Of a stretch of DNA of 39,007 bases, positions 7,636 through 15,392 are shown one piece after another. The notes beneath the pieces were generated by a model. The model saw nothing but the letters and a program-made list of their open reading frames with translations, did not search any database and was not told the DNA's origin. The first letter of the stretch is position 1. Each line of letters begins with the position of its first letter. Source of the DNA: Paenibacillus cellulosilyticus (GTDB lineage Bacteria > Bacillota > Bacilli > Paenibacillales > Paenibacillaceae); NCBI RefSeq assembly GCF_003182255.1, contig NZ_QGTQ01000044.1, positions 1 to 39,007 of the forward strand, in the 5' to 3' direction. The position numbers were made by a program, and so were the translations under genes.

Positions 7636-9318
7636 ATGCAGCAACTTCGAGAGCTTGTGGTCGATAACTTCGCAGGCGGTGGCGGTGCCTCGACGGGTAT
7701 AGAGATGGCGATAGGCCGCAGCGTGGACGTAGCGATTAACCACGATCCTGCAGCGATCGCTATGCATGAAGCTAATCACCCGGATACGGTCCATTACTGC
7801 GAGAGTGTCTGGGACGTTGATCCTCGCGACGTAGCAGCTGGTCAACAGGTCGGACTTGTGTGGCTTTCTCCAGACTGTACGCATCACAGCAAGGCGCGCG
7901 GAGGTAAGCCTCGTCAGAAGGGTATACGCGGCCTCGCTTGGGTCGGTGTACGCTGGGCGGCAACGGTGAAACCTCGTGTTATTATGCTAGAGAACGTAGA
8001 AGAGTTTATGGAGTGGGGTCCGTTGGATGCTGACGGGAGGCCGATCAAGGCGAAGAAGGGGCGGACGTTTCGCTCCTTCGTCAACGCGCTGCGGCGGCAT
8101 GGCTACCGGGTTGAATGGCGGGTGCTGAAGGCATGTGACTACGGAGCTCCTACAACACGCAAGCGGCTGTTCATGATTGCTCGTTGCGACGGGAAGCCGA
8201 TCGTATGGCCGGAGGAGTCACATGCCGAGGCTGGCTCGTTAGCTGTCAAGTCTGGACGGAAAATGCCATACAGAGTGGCTGCTGAGATTATCGATTGGTC
8301 GATTCCTTGTCCGTCTATCTTCGAGCGGAAGAAGCCTCTGGCTGAGAACACGATGCGCCGTATAGCCCGTGGTTTGAAGAAGTTTGTACTCGATAATCCC
8401 GATCCGTTCATCATCAAGGTAAACCACAGCTCTGATGATGTTTTTCGTGGTCAAACGCTCAGCGAGCCTCTTCAGACAATAACATCCAAGAACGGCTGGG
8501 GGATCGTCACTCCTTATCTGACGAGAATCGGGCAAACGGGCTTCGGTGGCGATCGAATGAGTTACTCGCTTGATGAGCCGATAACAACAATTACAACGAA
8601 GGCAGAGCACATGTTGATATCGCCGACACTCATACAGACGGGATACGGCGAGCGAGAGGGCCAGCAGCCGCGCGCACTTGATCTTCAGAAGCCGATAGGG
8701 ACCCTAGTAGCAGGTGGACAGAAGCATGCGCTTGTAGCCGCCCTCCTCGCTCAGTATCACAGTGAGACAGCTAGCCATGACGCACGGGGCCAAACACTGG
8801 ATAGTCCAATCATGACGCTTGATACTTCAAACCGATACGCGCTCGTGACAAGCAACCTCATTAAGTTCAGAGGCGACAATATCGGCAGCTCGGTAGAAGA
8901 GCCGATTCCGACAATTACAGCTGGTGGCAATCATATCGGCGAGGTTCGAGCGTTCCTGATGGCCTACTACGGCGCCAGCGTCGGTCAGCCTTTAAGTACT
9001 CCTCTCGGTACGGTTACGACGCACGATCGGTTCGGGCTCGTCATGATCCACGGAACACCGTACCAAATCGTCGACATCGGCATGCGGATGTTGACCCCTC
9101 GTGAACTCTACAATGGACAGGGATTCCCGATGTCCTACATCATCAATCCAACCTTTAACGGCAAGCCATTTTCTCAAGCAGAACAGGTCGCGAAGTGCGG
9201 GAACTCGGTGTCTCCAGTCATCCCAGAAGCATTGGTTCGTGCGAATCTGCCAGAGCTTTGCGTCGCTAAAAATAGGGATCGCTTCAGTGAAGCTGATCTG
9301 GAAGTGATGTTGGCTTAA
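7636..9318 (+). CDS. DNA cytosine-C5 methyltransferase, repeat-type target domain
   Basis: 560 aa from ATG 7636, with GGAGGT at 7625-7630. An in-frame upstream ATG at 7543 lies inside the previous gene and is rejected. SAM-binding motif I is DNFAGGGG (residues 10-17). The catalytic loop is SPDC with C81, the variant SPDC-x-H form. ENV is at 119-121, the TRKR segment near 175-177 and GNSV at 523. Between about 270 and 470 lie six degenerate repeats centred on P278, P315, P353, P391, P423 and P456, each like EP-x-x-TIT-x6-LV. It would methylate cytosines in phage DNA, probably protecting it from host restriction. No cognate nuclease is nearby. Confidence 0.92.
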   Translation: MQQLRELVVDNFAGGGGASTGIEMAIGRSVDVAINHDPAAIAMHEANHPDTVHYCESVWDVDPRDVAAGQQVGLVWLSPDCTHHSKARGGKPRQKGIRGLAWVGVRWAATVKPRVIMLENVEEFMEWGPLDADGRPIKAKKGRTFRSFVNALRRHGYRVEWRVLKACDYGAPTTRKRLFMIARCDGKPIVWPEESHAEAGSLAVKSGRKMPYRVAAEIIDWSIPCPSIFERKKPLAENTMRRIARGLKKFVLDNPDPFIIKVNHSSDDVFRGQTLSEPLQTITSKNGWGIVTPYLTRIGQTGFGGDRMSYSLDEPITTITTKAEHMLISPTLIQTGYGEREGQQPRALDLQKPIGTLVAGGQKHALVAALLAQYHSETASHDARGQTLDSPIMTLDTSNRYALVTSNLIKFRGDNIGSSVEEPIPTITAGGNHIGEVRAFLMAYYGASVGQPLSTPLGTVTTHDRFGLVMIHGTPYQIVDIGMRMLTPRELYNGQGFPMSYIINPTFNGKPFSQAEQVAKCGNSVSPVIPEALVRANLPELCVAKNRDRFSEADLEVMLA

Positions 9319-9342
9319 CACATTAAACGGGGAAGTGAAAAT

Positions 9343-11712
9343 ATGCAAGACGTCGAATTAGCCATCGCGTTCGGGCGGAACCGAAGCGATACGAATTGGA
9401 AAAATGAATACCTCTCTTGGGGCGAGATGGTTCAGCGCCTTCGCTCTCTGCGCCGCACTTCCGAAACGATGGTTGATTACGACAAGCTGTCGGTACCGAA
9501 TAAAGGGAAGCTAAAGGACGGTCCGGCTTTTGTCGGCGGACTGGTGCAGGGAGGCCGCAGGAAGAAAGAGAACGTCGAAAGCCGCTGCCTGTACACCCTT
9601 GACGTTGACCATGCCGACAGCGACTTCCTCTTCATGGTTGAGCTTGTGCTTGGCGGCTACGCTTACGTAATCTACTCCACGCACAGTCATAGAGAAGATA
9701 AGCCGAAGTACAGAATTGTCATTCCCGCTGATCGGGAGATGACGCCAGACGAATACGCAGCATCCTCTCGTAAGCTCGCAGCGAATATCAGCATGCGGTA
9801 TTTCGATAAGACGACGTTCGACGTCCACCGCCTTATGTATCTCCCTAGCTGCTCTATTGATGCTAAGCCTGTTTTCATAGAGTCCGACGGTGAGCCGATC
9901 ACTGTCGATAGTATTCTCTCTCAATACGACGACTGGACGGACCCGACGAGCTGGGAGCGCCATCCTGGTGAGGAAGCACATCGACGCACTAAGGCGAAGA
10001 TGGAGGACCCGAAGAGCAAGGACGGTATCATTGGCGCATTCTGCCGTCACTACAGCATCACAGGAGCTATTGAGACCTTTCTATCTGATGCCTATGAACC
10101 TACGAGCGTAGAAGACCGCTACACGTTCACAGGCTCCAGCTCGCACGGTGGACTCGTCATATACGACGATGACACATTCGCCTATTCGCACCATGAATCA
10201 GATCCAATCAGCGGGCGCGAGGTGAACGCGTTTGACCTCGTACGGCTCCACAAGTTCAAGGATCAAGATGACAACGTCGGAGACAGAACCAACGTCGTGA
10301 AGCTACCTTCTTATCAAGCGATGATTGACTTCGCCATGAAAGACAGCGCCGTCATGCGCGAGATGGTCGCAGAGGAATTCGGAGATATGGAAGATCTGGA
10401 CGAAGAACAGATCGACTGGATGGCGAAGCTCGAGCGCAATAAGAAGAATCCGAAGATCATCCTTGCCAATGCCCGCAACGTAGAGCTGATTTTGACCAAC
10501 GGCGTATTTGCTGGAACGCTTGCTTATGATGCCTTCAAGAACACCGAGGTTGTTCGCTCTGACCTCCCATGGCGCCGCCGTGAGCGTCCCGAGGCGGACT
10601 ACGAACCGTGGCTTGGGGCAGACGACCGCCGGCTGCAGCACTACATTGGCAAGCACTACGATATTAAATCGTCTGACACGATTAAGAACGCCCTTACTGA
10701 GGTCGTACACAGCAACACGTTCCACCCTGTTAAATCGTATCTGGAGGAGCAGCAGTGGGACGGCATCGAACGCCTAGGCCGTTTATTCATCGATTACCTT
10801 GGGGCCGAAGATACGCTTTATGTGCGCGAGGTTACGCGTAAAATGTTCATCGCTGCGATCAAGCGGATCTATGAACCTGGCTGCAAGTTCGACCAAATGC
10901 TCGTCCTCGTTGGTCCGCAAGGCGTTGGTAAGAGCTCGCTGCTAGCGAAGATGGGGCGACAATGGTTCAGTGACTCTCTTAAGACGTTCGACAGCAAAGA
11001 GGCGGGCGAGCATCTTCAGGGGGCGTGGATCATCGAGATCGGCGAATTGGCGGCAATGAAAAAAGCCGAGGTAGATGAGATCAAACAGTTCCTATCCAAG
11101 GAGAGCGATCGGTACAGGGTAGCGTATGACCGCATGGTTTCAGATTTCCCACGCAAATGCGTCTTCTTCGGCACGACGAACAATCACAACTTCCTGCAGG
11201 ACACGACAGGTAACCGCCGTTTCTGGCCTGTTACGGTAGACCCAGCAAAACGGAAGCTGAACCATTTTACACATTTTACAGAGGAACTCGTTGGTCAGGT
11301 ATGGGCAGAAGCGCTAAGCCTCTATAAGGCTGGAGAGGCGCTGGAGCTTGATTCAGAAGCCTATGAGGCGGCGAAGACGATGCAGGAGCGGCACATGGAG
11401 AATGACCCGCGTGAGGGTCTAATAGCCGAGTACCTGTCTACGCCTCTGCCTGATGATTGGGATGAAAGGGATGAGTGGTCCCGCCGTGAGTATTTGAAGC
11501 AGCCAACCGGGTCCGTACCGAGGACTCGTGTATGTGTTGCGGAGGTGTGGGTGGAATGTTTAGAGTCGCCGCTTAAGGCGTTGAAACCGTGGGAAGCAAG
11601 GAACCTGTGTGACACCATTCGGCGTATTCCAGGGTGGAGAGATCGGCAGCCAGAGAAGTCCAGATTCAAGCTTTACGGCGTTCAAAAGGCGTTCGAGAAA
11701 GTGTTGCCGTAA
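9343..11712 (+). CDS. VapE-type primase-helicase
   Basis: 789 aa from ATG 9343. The N-terminal third contains YTLDVDHADSDFL and STHSHREDKPKYRIVIP, which match the acidic and S-x-H motifs of archaeo-eukaryotic-type primases. The C-terminal half is a virulence-associated E (VirE) superfamily 3-like helicase, with Walker A GPQGVGKSS (K530) and Walker B IIEIGEL (E565), followed by FFGTTNNHNFLQD and a RRFWPV arginine element. It probably primes and unwinds at the phage origin. The gap immediately downstream carries iteron-like repeats. Family size and gene position match other Firmicutes phages. Confidence 0.9.
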   Translation: MQDVELAIAFGRNRSDTNWKNEYLSWGEMVQRLRSLRRTSETMVDYDKLSVPNKGKLKDGPAFVGGLVQGGRRKKENVESRCLYTLDVDHADSDFLFMVELVLGGYAYVIYSTHSHREDKPKYRIVIPADREMTPDEYAASSRKLAANISMRYFDKTTFDVHRLMYLPSCSIDAKPVFIESDGEPITVDSILSQYDDWTDPTSWERHPGEEAHRRTKAKMEDPKSKDGIIGAFCRHYSITGAIETFLSDAYEPTSVEDRYTFTGSSSHGGLVIYDDDTFAYSHHESDPISGREVNAFDLVRLHKFKDQDDNVGDRTNVVKLPSYQAMIDFAMKDSAVMREMVAEEFGDMEDLDEEQIDWMAKLERNKKNPKIILANARNVELILTNGVFAGTLAYDAFKNTEVVRSDLPWRRRERPEADYEPWLGADDRRLQHYIGKHYDIKSSDTIKNALTEVVHSNTFHPVKSYLEEQQWDGIERLGRLFIDYLGAEDTLYVREVTRKMFIAAIKRIYEPGCKFDQMLVLVGPQGVGKSSLLAKMGRQWFSDSLKTFDSKEAGEHLQGAWIIEIGELAAMKKAEVDEIKQFLSKESDRYRVAYDRMVSDFPRKCVFFGTTNNHNFLQDTTGNRRFWPVTVDPAKRKLNHFTHFTEELVGQVWAEALSLYKAGEALELDSEAYEAAKTMQERHMENDPREGLIAEYLSTPLPDDWDERDEWSRREYLKQPTGSVPRTRVCVAEVWVECLESPLKALKPWEARNLCDTIRRIPGWRDRQPEKSRFKLYGVQKAFEKVLP

Positions 11713-11861
11713 TTTGTAATAAGTGTTGCCGTATTTTTTACAGCAACAAAAGGTGTTGCCGCGTTGCCGCATTTGTTGCTGTAAATCAGTATGAGCGGCA
11801 ACGCGAAAATACCAGACGTAGCAAGGGTTCAGAGTTATTTGTTTCTGATGTTGCTGTAAAT
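11701..11861. repeat. TGTTGC-type iteron cluster, candidate replication origin
   Basis: GTGTTGCCGT occurs identically at 11701-11710 and 11723-11732, and GTGTTGCCGC at 11753-11762. GCGTTGCCGC at 11761-11770 has a perfect inverted copy at 11795-11804. TGTTGCTGTAAAT occurs at 11774-11786 and 11849-11861, with an inverted TGTTGCTGT at 11740-11748. A dense mixed-orientation cluster directly downstream of the primase-helicase gene fits an origin with initiator binding sites. The first copy overlaps the VapE stop region. Confidence 0.6.
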
Positions 11862-12017
11862 TCTATTAATATAAGCTAAATATTAAATAGCATATATAGC
11901 ATATCGAAAACTGGCGTATAAACACATGCTACGTATGCTAACGCATGTTTTTGCCCGTATACGTGTATACGCGACAACATCGGCAATGCGGCAATAATGA
12001 TGTTCGGGAGGTCAACG
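11862..12017. other. AT-rich gap with short tandem and inverted repeats
   Basis: No convincing gene. The stretch 11858-11905 is very AT-rich. ATAGCATAT is repeated head to tail at 11887-11895 and 11896-11904. ATGCTA is repeated close by at about 11926-11940. CGTATAC-GT-GTATACG at 11956-11971 is a perfect 7-bp inverted repeat. These could be a DNA-unwinding element and a protein-binding site beside the iteron cluster. The end of the gap carries the GGGAGG ribosome binding site (12006-12011) of the nuclease gene. Confidence 0.5.
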
Positions 12018-12305
12018 ATGAGAGAGCGGACAATTGAGAAGCGGTTTTGTTCGGAGGTAAAGAAGCATGGCGGGCAAGCGTTTAAATTCATCCCTCCAGG
12101 ATATGCAGGTGCGCCGGACCGCGTCGTGCTATGTCCTGGTTGGCGGACGTACTTCGTTGAGCTAAAGGCTCCTGGTGAAAAACTAAGGCCTCTTCAGGTG
12201 AAGCGAGCAGAAGAACTGCGTAAGATGGGATACCCTGTCTATTGCATTGACTCGATTGCAGGCATAGATGACTTTATCGCAGAGGTGTTCGGTCATGAGG
12301 TTTAA
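12018..12305 (+). CDS. VRR-NUC domain nuclease
   Basis: 95 aa from ATG 12018 (GGGAGG at 12006-12011 favours it over ATG 11997). The motifs EKRFCSEVKKHGG, GYAGAPDRVVLCPG and FVELKAPGEKLRPLQ are the classic PD-(D/E)XK core of stand-alone VRR-NUC proteins, with catalytic D in APDR and E-x-K in ELK. Such phage nucleases are proposed to process branched DNA such as Holliday junctions. It overlaps the SNF2 helicase gene by 11 bp, a pairing conserved in many Firmicutes phages. Confidence 0.93.
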   Translation: MRERTIEKRFCSEVKKHGGQAFKFIPPGYAGAPDRVVLCPGWRTYFVELKAPGEKLRPLQVKRAEELRKMGYPVYCIDSIAGIDDFIAEVFGHEV

Positions 12306-13653
12306 GCCGCACAAATATCAGGAGTACGCAATCGAGCGGATACTGGACACGACAGCGGTCGGGCTCTTTCTGGAGATGGGGCTAGGCAAGACGATCATCA
12401 CCCTGACCGCTGTAGAGAAGTTGCTGTATGATTCGTTCGAGGCCGTGAAGGTATTGGTCATCGCGCCGCTACGGGTTGCAGAGGATACATGGAGCCGCGA
12501 ATCAAGCAAGTGGGATCACACGAAGCATCTGCGCATCTCGAAGATTCTAGGCGATCGGAAGCAACGCGAGAAGGCATTGCTGCAGGATGCGGATATCTAC
12601 GTCGTCAATCGTGAGAATGTGCAGTGGCTGGTTGGACACCTCGGGAAGAAGTGGCCGTTTGATACCGTCATTGTCGATGAGCTTTCCAGCTTCAAGAACA
12701 GTGACGCACAACGGTTCAGAGCATTGCGGCGTATACGGCCGCTGATCAAACGAATCGTAGGCCTAACCGGTACACCAGCACCGAACAGCCTACTTGACCT
12801 ATGGGCGCAGATTTATCTTCTGGATCAGGGGGAGCGTCTAGGAAAGACAGTCGGTTCTTACCGAGACCGTTACTTCATCCCGGGCAAGAAAGAAGGCCAT
12901 GTCGTTTACGAGTGGAAGCAGAAGAAAGAGGCAGACGACCGCATTCACGAGGCGATTGCAGATATTTGCGTCAGCATGAAAGCCGAGGACTGGCTAGAGA
13001 TGCCGCAGCGTGTTGATCGGATCATACCGCTGCAGTTGAGTGAGACAGCTAGAGATCAGTACGAGCAACTGGAGCGCGACTTGTTATTGCCGATGGTTGG
13101 CGCGGACATCGTTGCGAACACAGCAGCGGCGTTGTCAAACAAACTGCTGCAGATGGCGAACGGAGCCGCGTACGACGAAGAGCGAGGCGTTCGTGAGATC
13201 CACGATGTGAAACTGAACAAGCTAGAGGACCTGATTGAGGCAGCGAACGGCAATCCCGTGCTGGTGTTCTATGCTTACAAGCACGACTTGTCCAGAATCA
13301 AGAAGCGGTTTCCACAAGCGCGGACGTTAGATTCAGCTGACGACATAGCCGCGTGGAATGCAGGTGAGATTCCACTGCTTCTCGCGCATCCAGCATCAGC
13401 GGGGCATGGACTCAACCTTCAAGACGGAGGGAGCGTTATCGTCTGGTTCGGGCTTACGTGGTCCTTGGAGCTGTATCAGCAAGCTAACGCACGGCTTTAC
13501 CGTCAAGGCCAAACGAAGAGTGTGATTATTCACCACTTGGTCGTCGAGGGTTCCATTGACGAAGACGTCATTGCCGCACTGGAGAGCAAAGCAGATGGTC
13601 AGAACGCATTGATGGCGGCAGTTAAAGCCAGAATCGAAGGCATAGCAGCTTAA
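12295..13653 (+). CDS. SNF2-family DEAD-like helicase
   Basis: 452 aa from ATG 12295, which is preceded by AGAGGTG and gives the conventional start MRFKPHKYQEYAIERI. Motif I is EMGLGKT, motif II DELS, motif III GLTGTPAPN and motif V GHGLNL, with motif VI QANARLYRQGQ. This is a complete two-domain SNF2/RapA-like ATPase translocase, typical of phage replication modules paired with VRR-NUC. It probably remodels DNA or displaces proteins during replication or recombination. No accessory domain is fused. Confidence 0.94.
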   Translation: MRFKPHKYQEYAIERILDTTAVGLFLEMGLGKTIITLTAVEKLLYDSFEAVKVLVIAPLRVAEDTWSRESSKWDHTKHLRISKILGDRKQREKALLQDADIYVVNRENVQWLVGHLGKKWPFDTVIVDELSSFKNSDAQRFRALRRIRPLIKRIVGLTGTPAPNSLLDLWAQIYLLDQGERLGKTVGSYRDRYFIPGKKEGHVVYEWKQKKEADDRIHEAIADICVSMKAEDWLEMPQRVDRIIPLQLSETARDQYEQLERDLLLPMVGADIVANTAAALSNKLLQMANGAAYDEERGVREIHDVKLNKLEDLIEAANGNPVLVFYAYKHDLSRIKKRFPQARTLDSADDIAAWNAGEIPLLLAHPASAGHGLNLQDGGSVIVWFGLTWSLELYQQANARLYRQGQTKSVIIHHLVVEGSIDEDVIAALESKADGQNALMAAVKARIEGIAA

Positions 13654-13675
13654 TACTCATGGGAGAGTGATAGCG

Positions 13676-13828
13676 ATGAAACACGGTAAAAATCCAACAC
13701 GTAGGCAGAAGATGGGGATTCAAGCGGCAGGGCTGACGTCAGACAACTGGCTCGTTGTTAAGGACTTACCTGGAGAGATGACGATCGTGCACCGGCTGAT
13801 TGATCAGACACGCGTCATTTTTAAATAA
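13676..13828 (+). CDS. DUF6906-like 50-aa protein
   Basis: ATG 13676 to TAA 13826-13828 with GGGAGAG upstream. The product starts MKHGKNPTRRQKMGIQAAGL and ends VHRLIDQTRVIFK. It shows the K-x-G-K-x-PTR-x-QK ... NWLVVKDLPGEMTIVHR pattern of a short phage protein family I recall as DUF6906. The basic N-terminus suggests nucleic-acid binding. It lies between the helicase and a regulator. Function unknown. Confidence 0.78.
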   Translation: MKHGKNPTRRQKMGIQAAGLTSDNWLVVKDLPGEMTIVHRLIDQTRVIFK

Positions 13829-13844
13829 AGCTGGAGGTGATCGA

Positions 13845-14237
13845 GTGAACGGATTAACGGCATACAGAGACCTGAAGATCGATGCAGAGCTTTTAGAGAT
13901 TCGAGCGAACGATCTGGAAGCCGAGTACAAGACGTTGTACGAATGCTGCTTCATGCCCGGAAGAAAGCCGATGATGCAGGTCGACAAAGCACTGGATCGA
14001 CTCGACGAGATTAAGGCGCAGCACTTGTTACTCCAACACCTGTGCACGTTGAAGAGAGACGCGTTACGGCAGATGGAGGCTGTTATGCAGCAGTCCGTCA
14101 ATATCCGGATTGCCCATTTGCGAGATATCGAAGGCCGAAGCTTAAGTGAAATTGCTGAAACGTTAGGATTATCACTCTCAGCAACAAAACAACGTTCGGC
14201 TAAAATACCGCGGGTGGCCGAGGAGGTGAACGGATGA
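13845..14237 (+). CDS. Sigma region 4/ArpU-like late regulator
   Basis: 130 aa from GTG 13845 with GGAGGT at 13833-13838. The N-terminal two-thirds are helical. The C-terminus (LRDIEGRSLSEIAETLGLSLSATKQ) is a sigma-70 region 4-type helix-turn-helix, as in DUF1492/ArpU-like phage regulators. Its position, last but one before the late promoter region and terminase, is the usual place for a late-gene activator in Firmicutes phages. It could be the protein that acts on the operator and promoter at 14654-14707. It overlaps the next gene by ATGA. Confidence 0.8.
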   Translation: MNGLTAYRDLKIDAELLEIRANDLEAEYKTLYECCFMPGRKPMMQVDKALDRLDEIKAQHLLLQHLCTLKRDALRQMEAVMQQSVNIRIAHLRDIEGRSLSEIAETLGLSLSATKQRSAKIPRVAEEVNG

Positions 14238-14641
14238 TACTGGAGTACAGCAACGTACGCGTATTATGCAAACCGAAGTTTGAACGGTTGGAGGGCTGGA
14301 TGCCGAAGTACCGAGAAATTGACGATCCGGGACCATGGCTGGTTATCTTCAACCCCATCATGCAGCGATGGATTGTATCCAACGAGCCCGCAGAACACGG
14401 CATGCAGGCTGAAGCGGAAACCATTCAGCTTCACGGATACGGCGAAACCTTGAATGCGGCACTGTTCGTGGTATACGAGCACCAGCGTTCACTCGGGCTT
14501 GAGCGTACGATTCTGGATGAGCTGCGCGAAGTATGGTCGTTTGAGAATGCGATGGTTATAGCAGACGGCAGTGAATGGGATTGGGACTATGATCCAAAAA
14601 TCATTCAAAATGTGCTGGATCGGATTGAAGGCGAGGGATAG
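14234..14641 (+). CDS. Hypothetical protein before the late promoter
   Basis: 135 aa, ATG 14234 coupled to the regulator by an ATGA overlap. It is aromatic and acidic (WLVIFNPIMQRWIVSNEP; EWDWDYDPKIIQNVLDR). Its N-terminal half appears beta-rich and its C-terminal half helical. No family recognised. It is the last gene of the early/middle transcription unit. Confidence 0.65.
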   Translation: MILEYSNVRVLCKPKFERLEGWMPKYREIDDPGPWLVIFNPIMQRWIVSNEPAEHGMQAEAETIQLHGYGETLNAALFVVYEHQRSLGLERTILDELREVWSFENAMVIADGSEWDWDYDPKIIQNVLDRIEGEG

Positions 14642-14653
14642 CTATATCACAAA

Positions 14654-14670
14654 TACGTCATTTAGGCGTA
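14654..14670. promoter_or_regulatory. Operator-like palindrome upstream of late promoter
   Basis: TACGTC-ATTTA-GGCGTA is a near-perfect inverted repeat. It has the same architecture (6-bp arms, 5-bp spacer) as two perfect copies at 38668-38684 and 38701-38717. Its centre lies about 51 bp upstream of the predicted late transcription start, a typical activator position. Confidence 0.6.
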
Positions 14671-14678
14671 AAAGTCTG

Positions 14679-14707
14679 TTGCACATGTACTAAAAGTGTT
14701 ATAAAAT
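14679..14707 (+). promoter_or_regulatory. Predicted late promoter
   Basis: TTGCAC (14679-14684), 17 bp, TAAAAT (14702-14707). The -35 box is weak and the -10 is good, consistent with dependence on an activator. It lies downstream of the palindrome at 14654-14670 and upstream of the terminase genes. Start of transcription would be about 14713. Confidence 0.5.
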
Positions 14708-14711
14708 CTTA

Positions 14712-14734
14712 GTGTGGGCATCCTGTACCCACAC
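14712..14734 (+). other. Hairpin at the predicted 5' end of the late transcript
   Basis: GTGTGGG (14712-14718) and CCCACAC (14728-14734) are perfect inverted arms with a 9-nt loop. They fall at the predicted transcription start, so they could form a stabilising 5' hairpin or take part in antitermination with the downstream terminator. Confidence 0.5.
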
Positions 14735-14759
14735 AGTAGGTTGACTGAATTACACATCA

Positions 14760-14790
14760 AGCCGCCCGGCTAAGGGCGGCTCTTTTTATT
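14760..14790 (+). terminator. Rho-independent terminator before terminase
   Basis: AGCCGCCC (14760-14767), 6-nt loop, GGGCGGCT (14774-14781), then CTTTTTATT. It can end the early transcript but also lies downstream of the predicted late promoter. Confidence 0.88.
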
Positions 14791-14813
14791 CCAATCGATC
14801 GGAGGCGGTACTG

Positions 14814-15392
14814 ATGACATTGACACCTAAGCAAGCCCAGTTTGTACGCGAATATCTGATTGACCTCAATGCCACACAGGCCGCCATCCGTGCTGGATAT
14901 AGCGTTAAGAATGCTGGCAAGATTGGTCCAGAGCTACTAGGAAAAACTAGAATAGCGGCTGCTATCGAAAAAGCGATGAACGAACGTGGAAAGCGTACAG
15001 AGATCACAGCTGATCGAGTGCTGCAGGAATATGCGAAGATTGGATTCAGCAACATAACCGATTACCTGAAGGTGGAGCAGAAGTCATTCGAAGCTGCTTC
15101 GGGTGAGATCAAGTATTACAACGAGGTCGAGCTGTTCCCGACTGACACAGTTGATCGTAAAAAACTGGACGCTGTTGCAGAAATCAAGCAGACCAAGGAA
15201 GGTATCGCACTCAAGTTGCACGACAAGAAAGGCGCGCTGGACTCGATAGCTCGTCACCTTGGCATGTTCGCTAACGATAAGCTGGAGATCAACGGCAACG
15301 TCAATCACAATGTGACACATGACCTTAAGAAGCTGTCACCGAAGGAGCTGGAGGACCTTGAGCGGATTATCGCAAAGACTTCCGAGCCTTGA
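14814..15392 (+). CDS. terS: Terminase small subunit
   Basis: 192 aa from ATG 14814 with CGGAGG upstream. The N-terminus LTPKQAQFVREYLIDLNATQAAIRAGYS is the DNA-binding helix-turn-helix of the Terminase_2 family. A central oligomerisation region and the LKLHDKKGALDSIARHLGMF motif follow, which is typical of the family. It recognises the packaging site and hands DNA to the large subunit. The gene overlaps the large-subunit frame by 35 bp. Confidence 0.93.
   Translation: MTLTPKQAQFVREYLIDLNATQAAIRAGYSVKNAGKIGPELLGKTRIAAAIEKAMNERGKRTEITADRVLQEYAKIGFSNITDYLKVEQKSFEAASGEIKYYNEVELFPTDTVDRKKLDAVAEIKQTKEGIALKLHDKKGALDSIARHLGMFANDKLEINGNVNHNVTHDLKKLSPKELEDLERIIAKTSEP

Noticed and set aside
11634-11879. 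81-aa plus-strand open frame after VapE
   Set aside because: It begins within the VapE gene and runs through the repeat cluster; the cysteine-rich reading comes from the TGTTGC repeats and there is no ribosome binding site.
11876-12091. 71-aa minus-strand open frame in the origin-like gap
   Set aside because: No ribosome binding site or recognisable pattern, and it overlaps the nuclease start.
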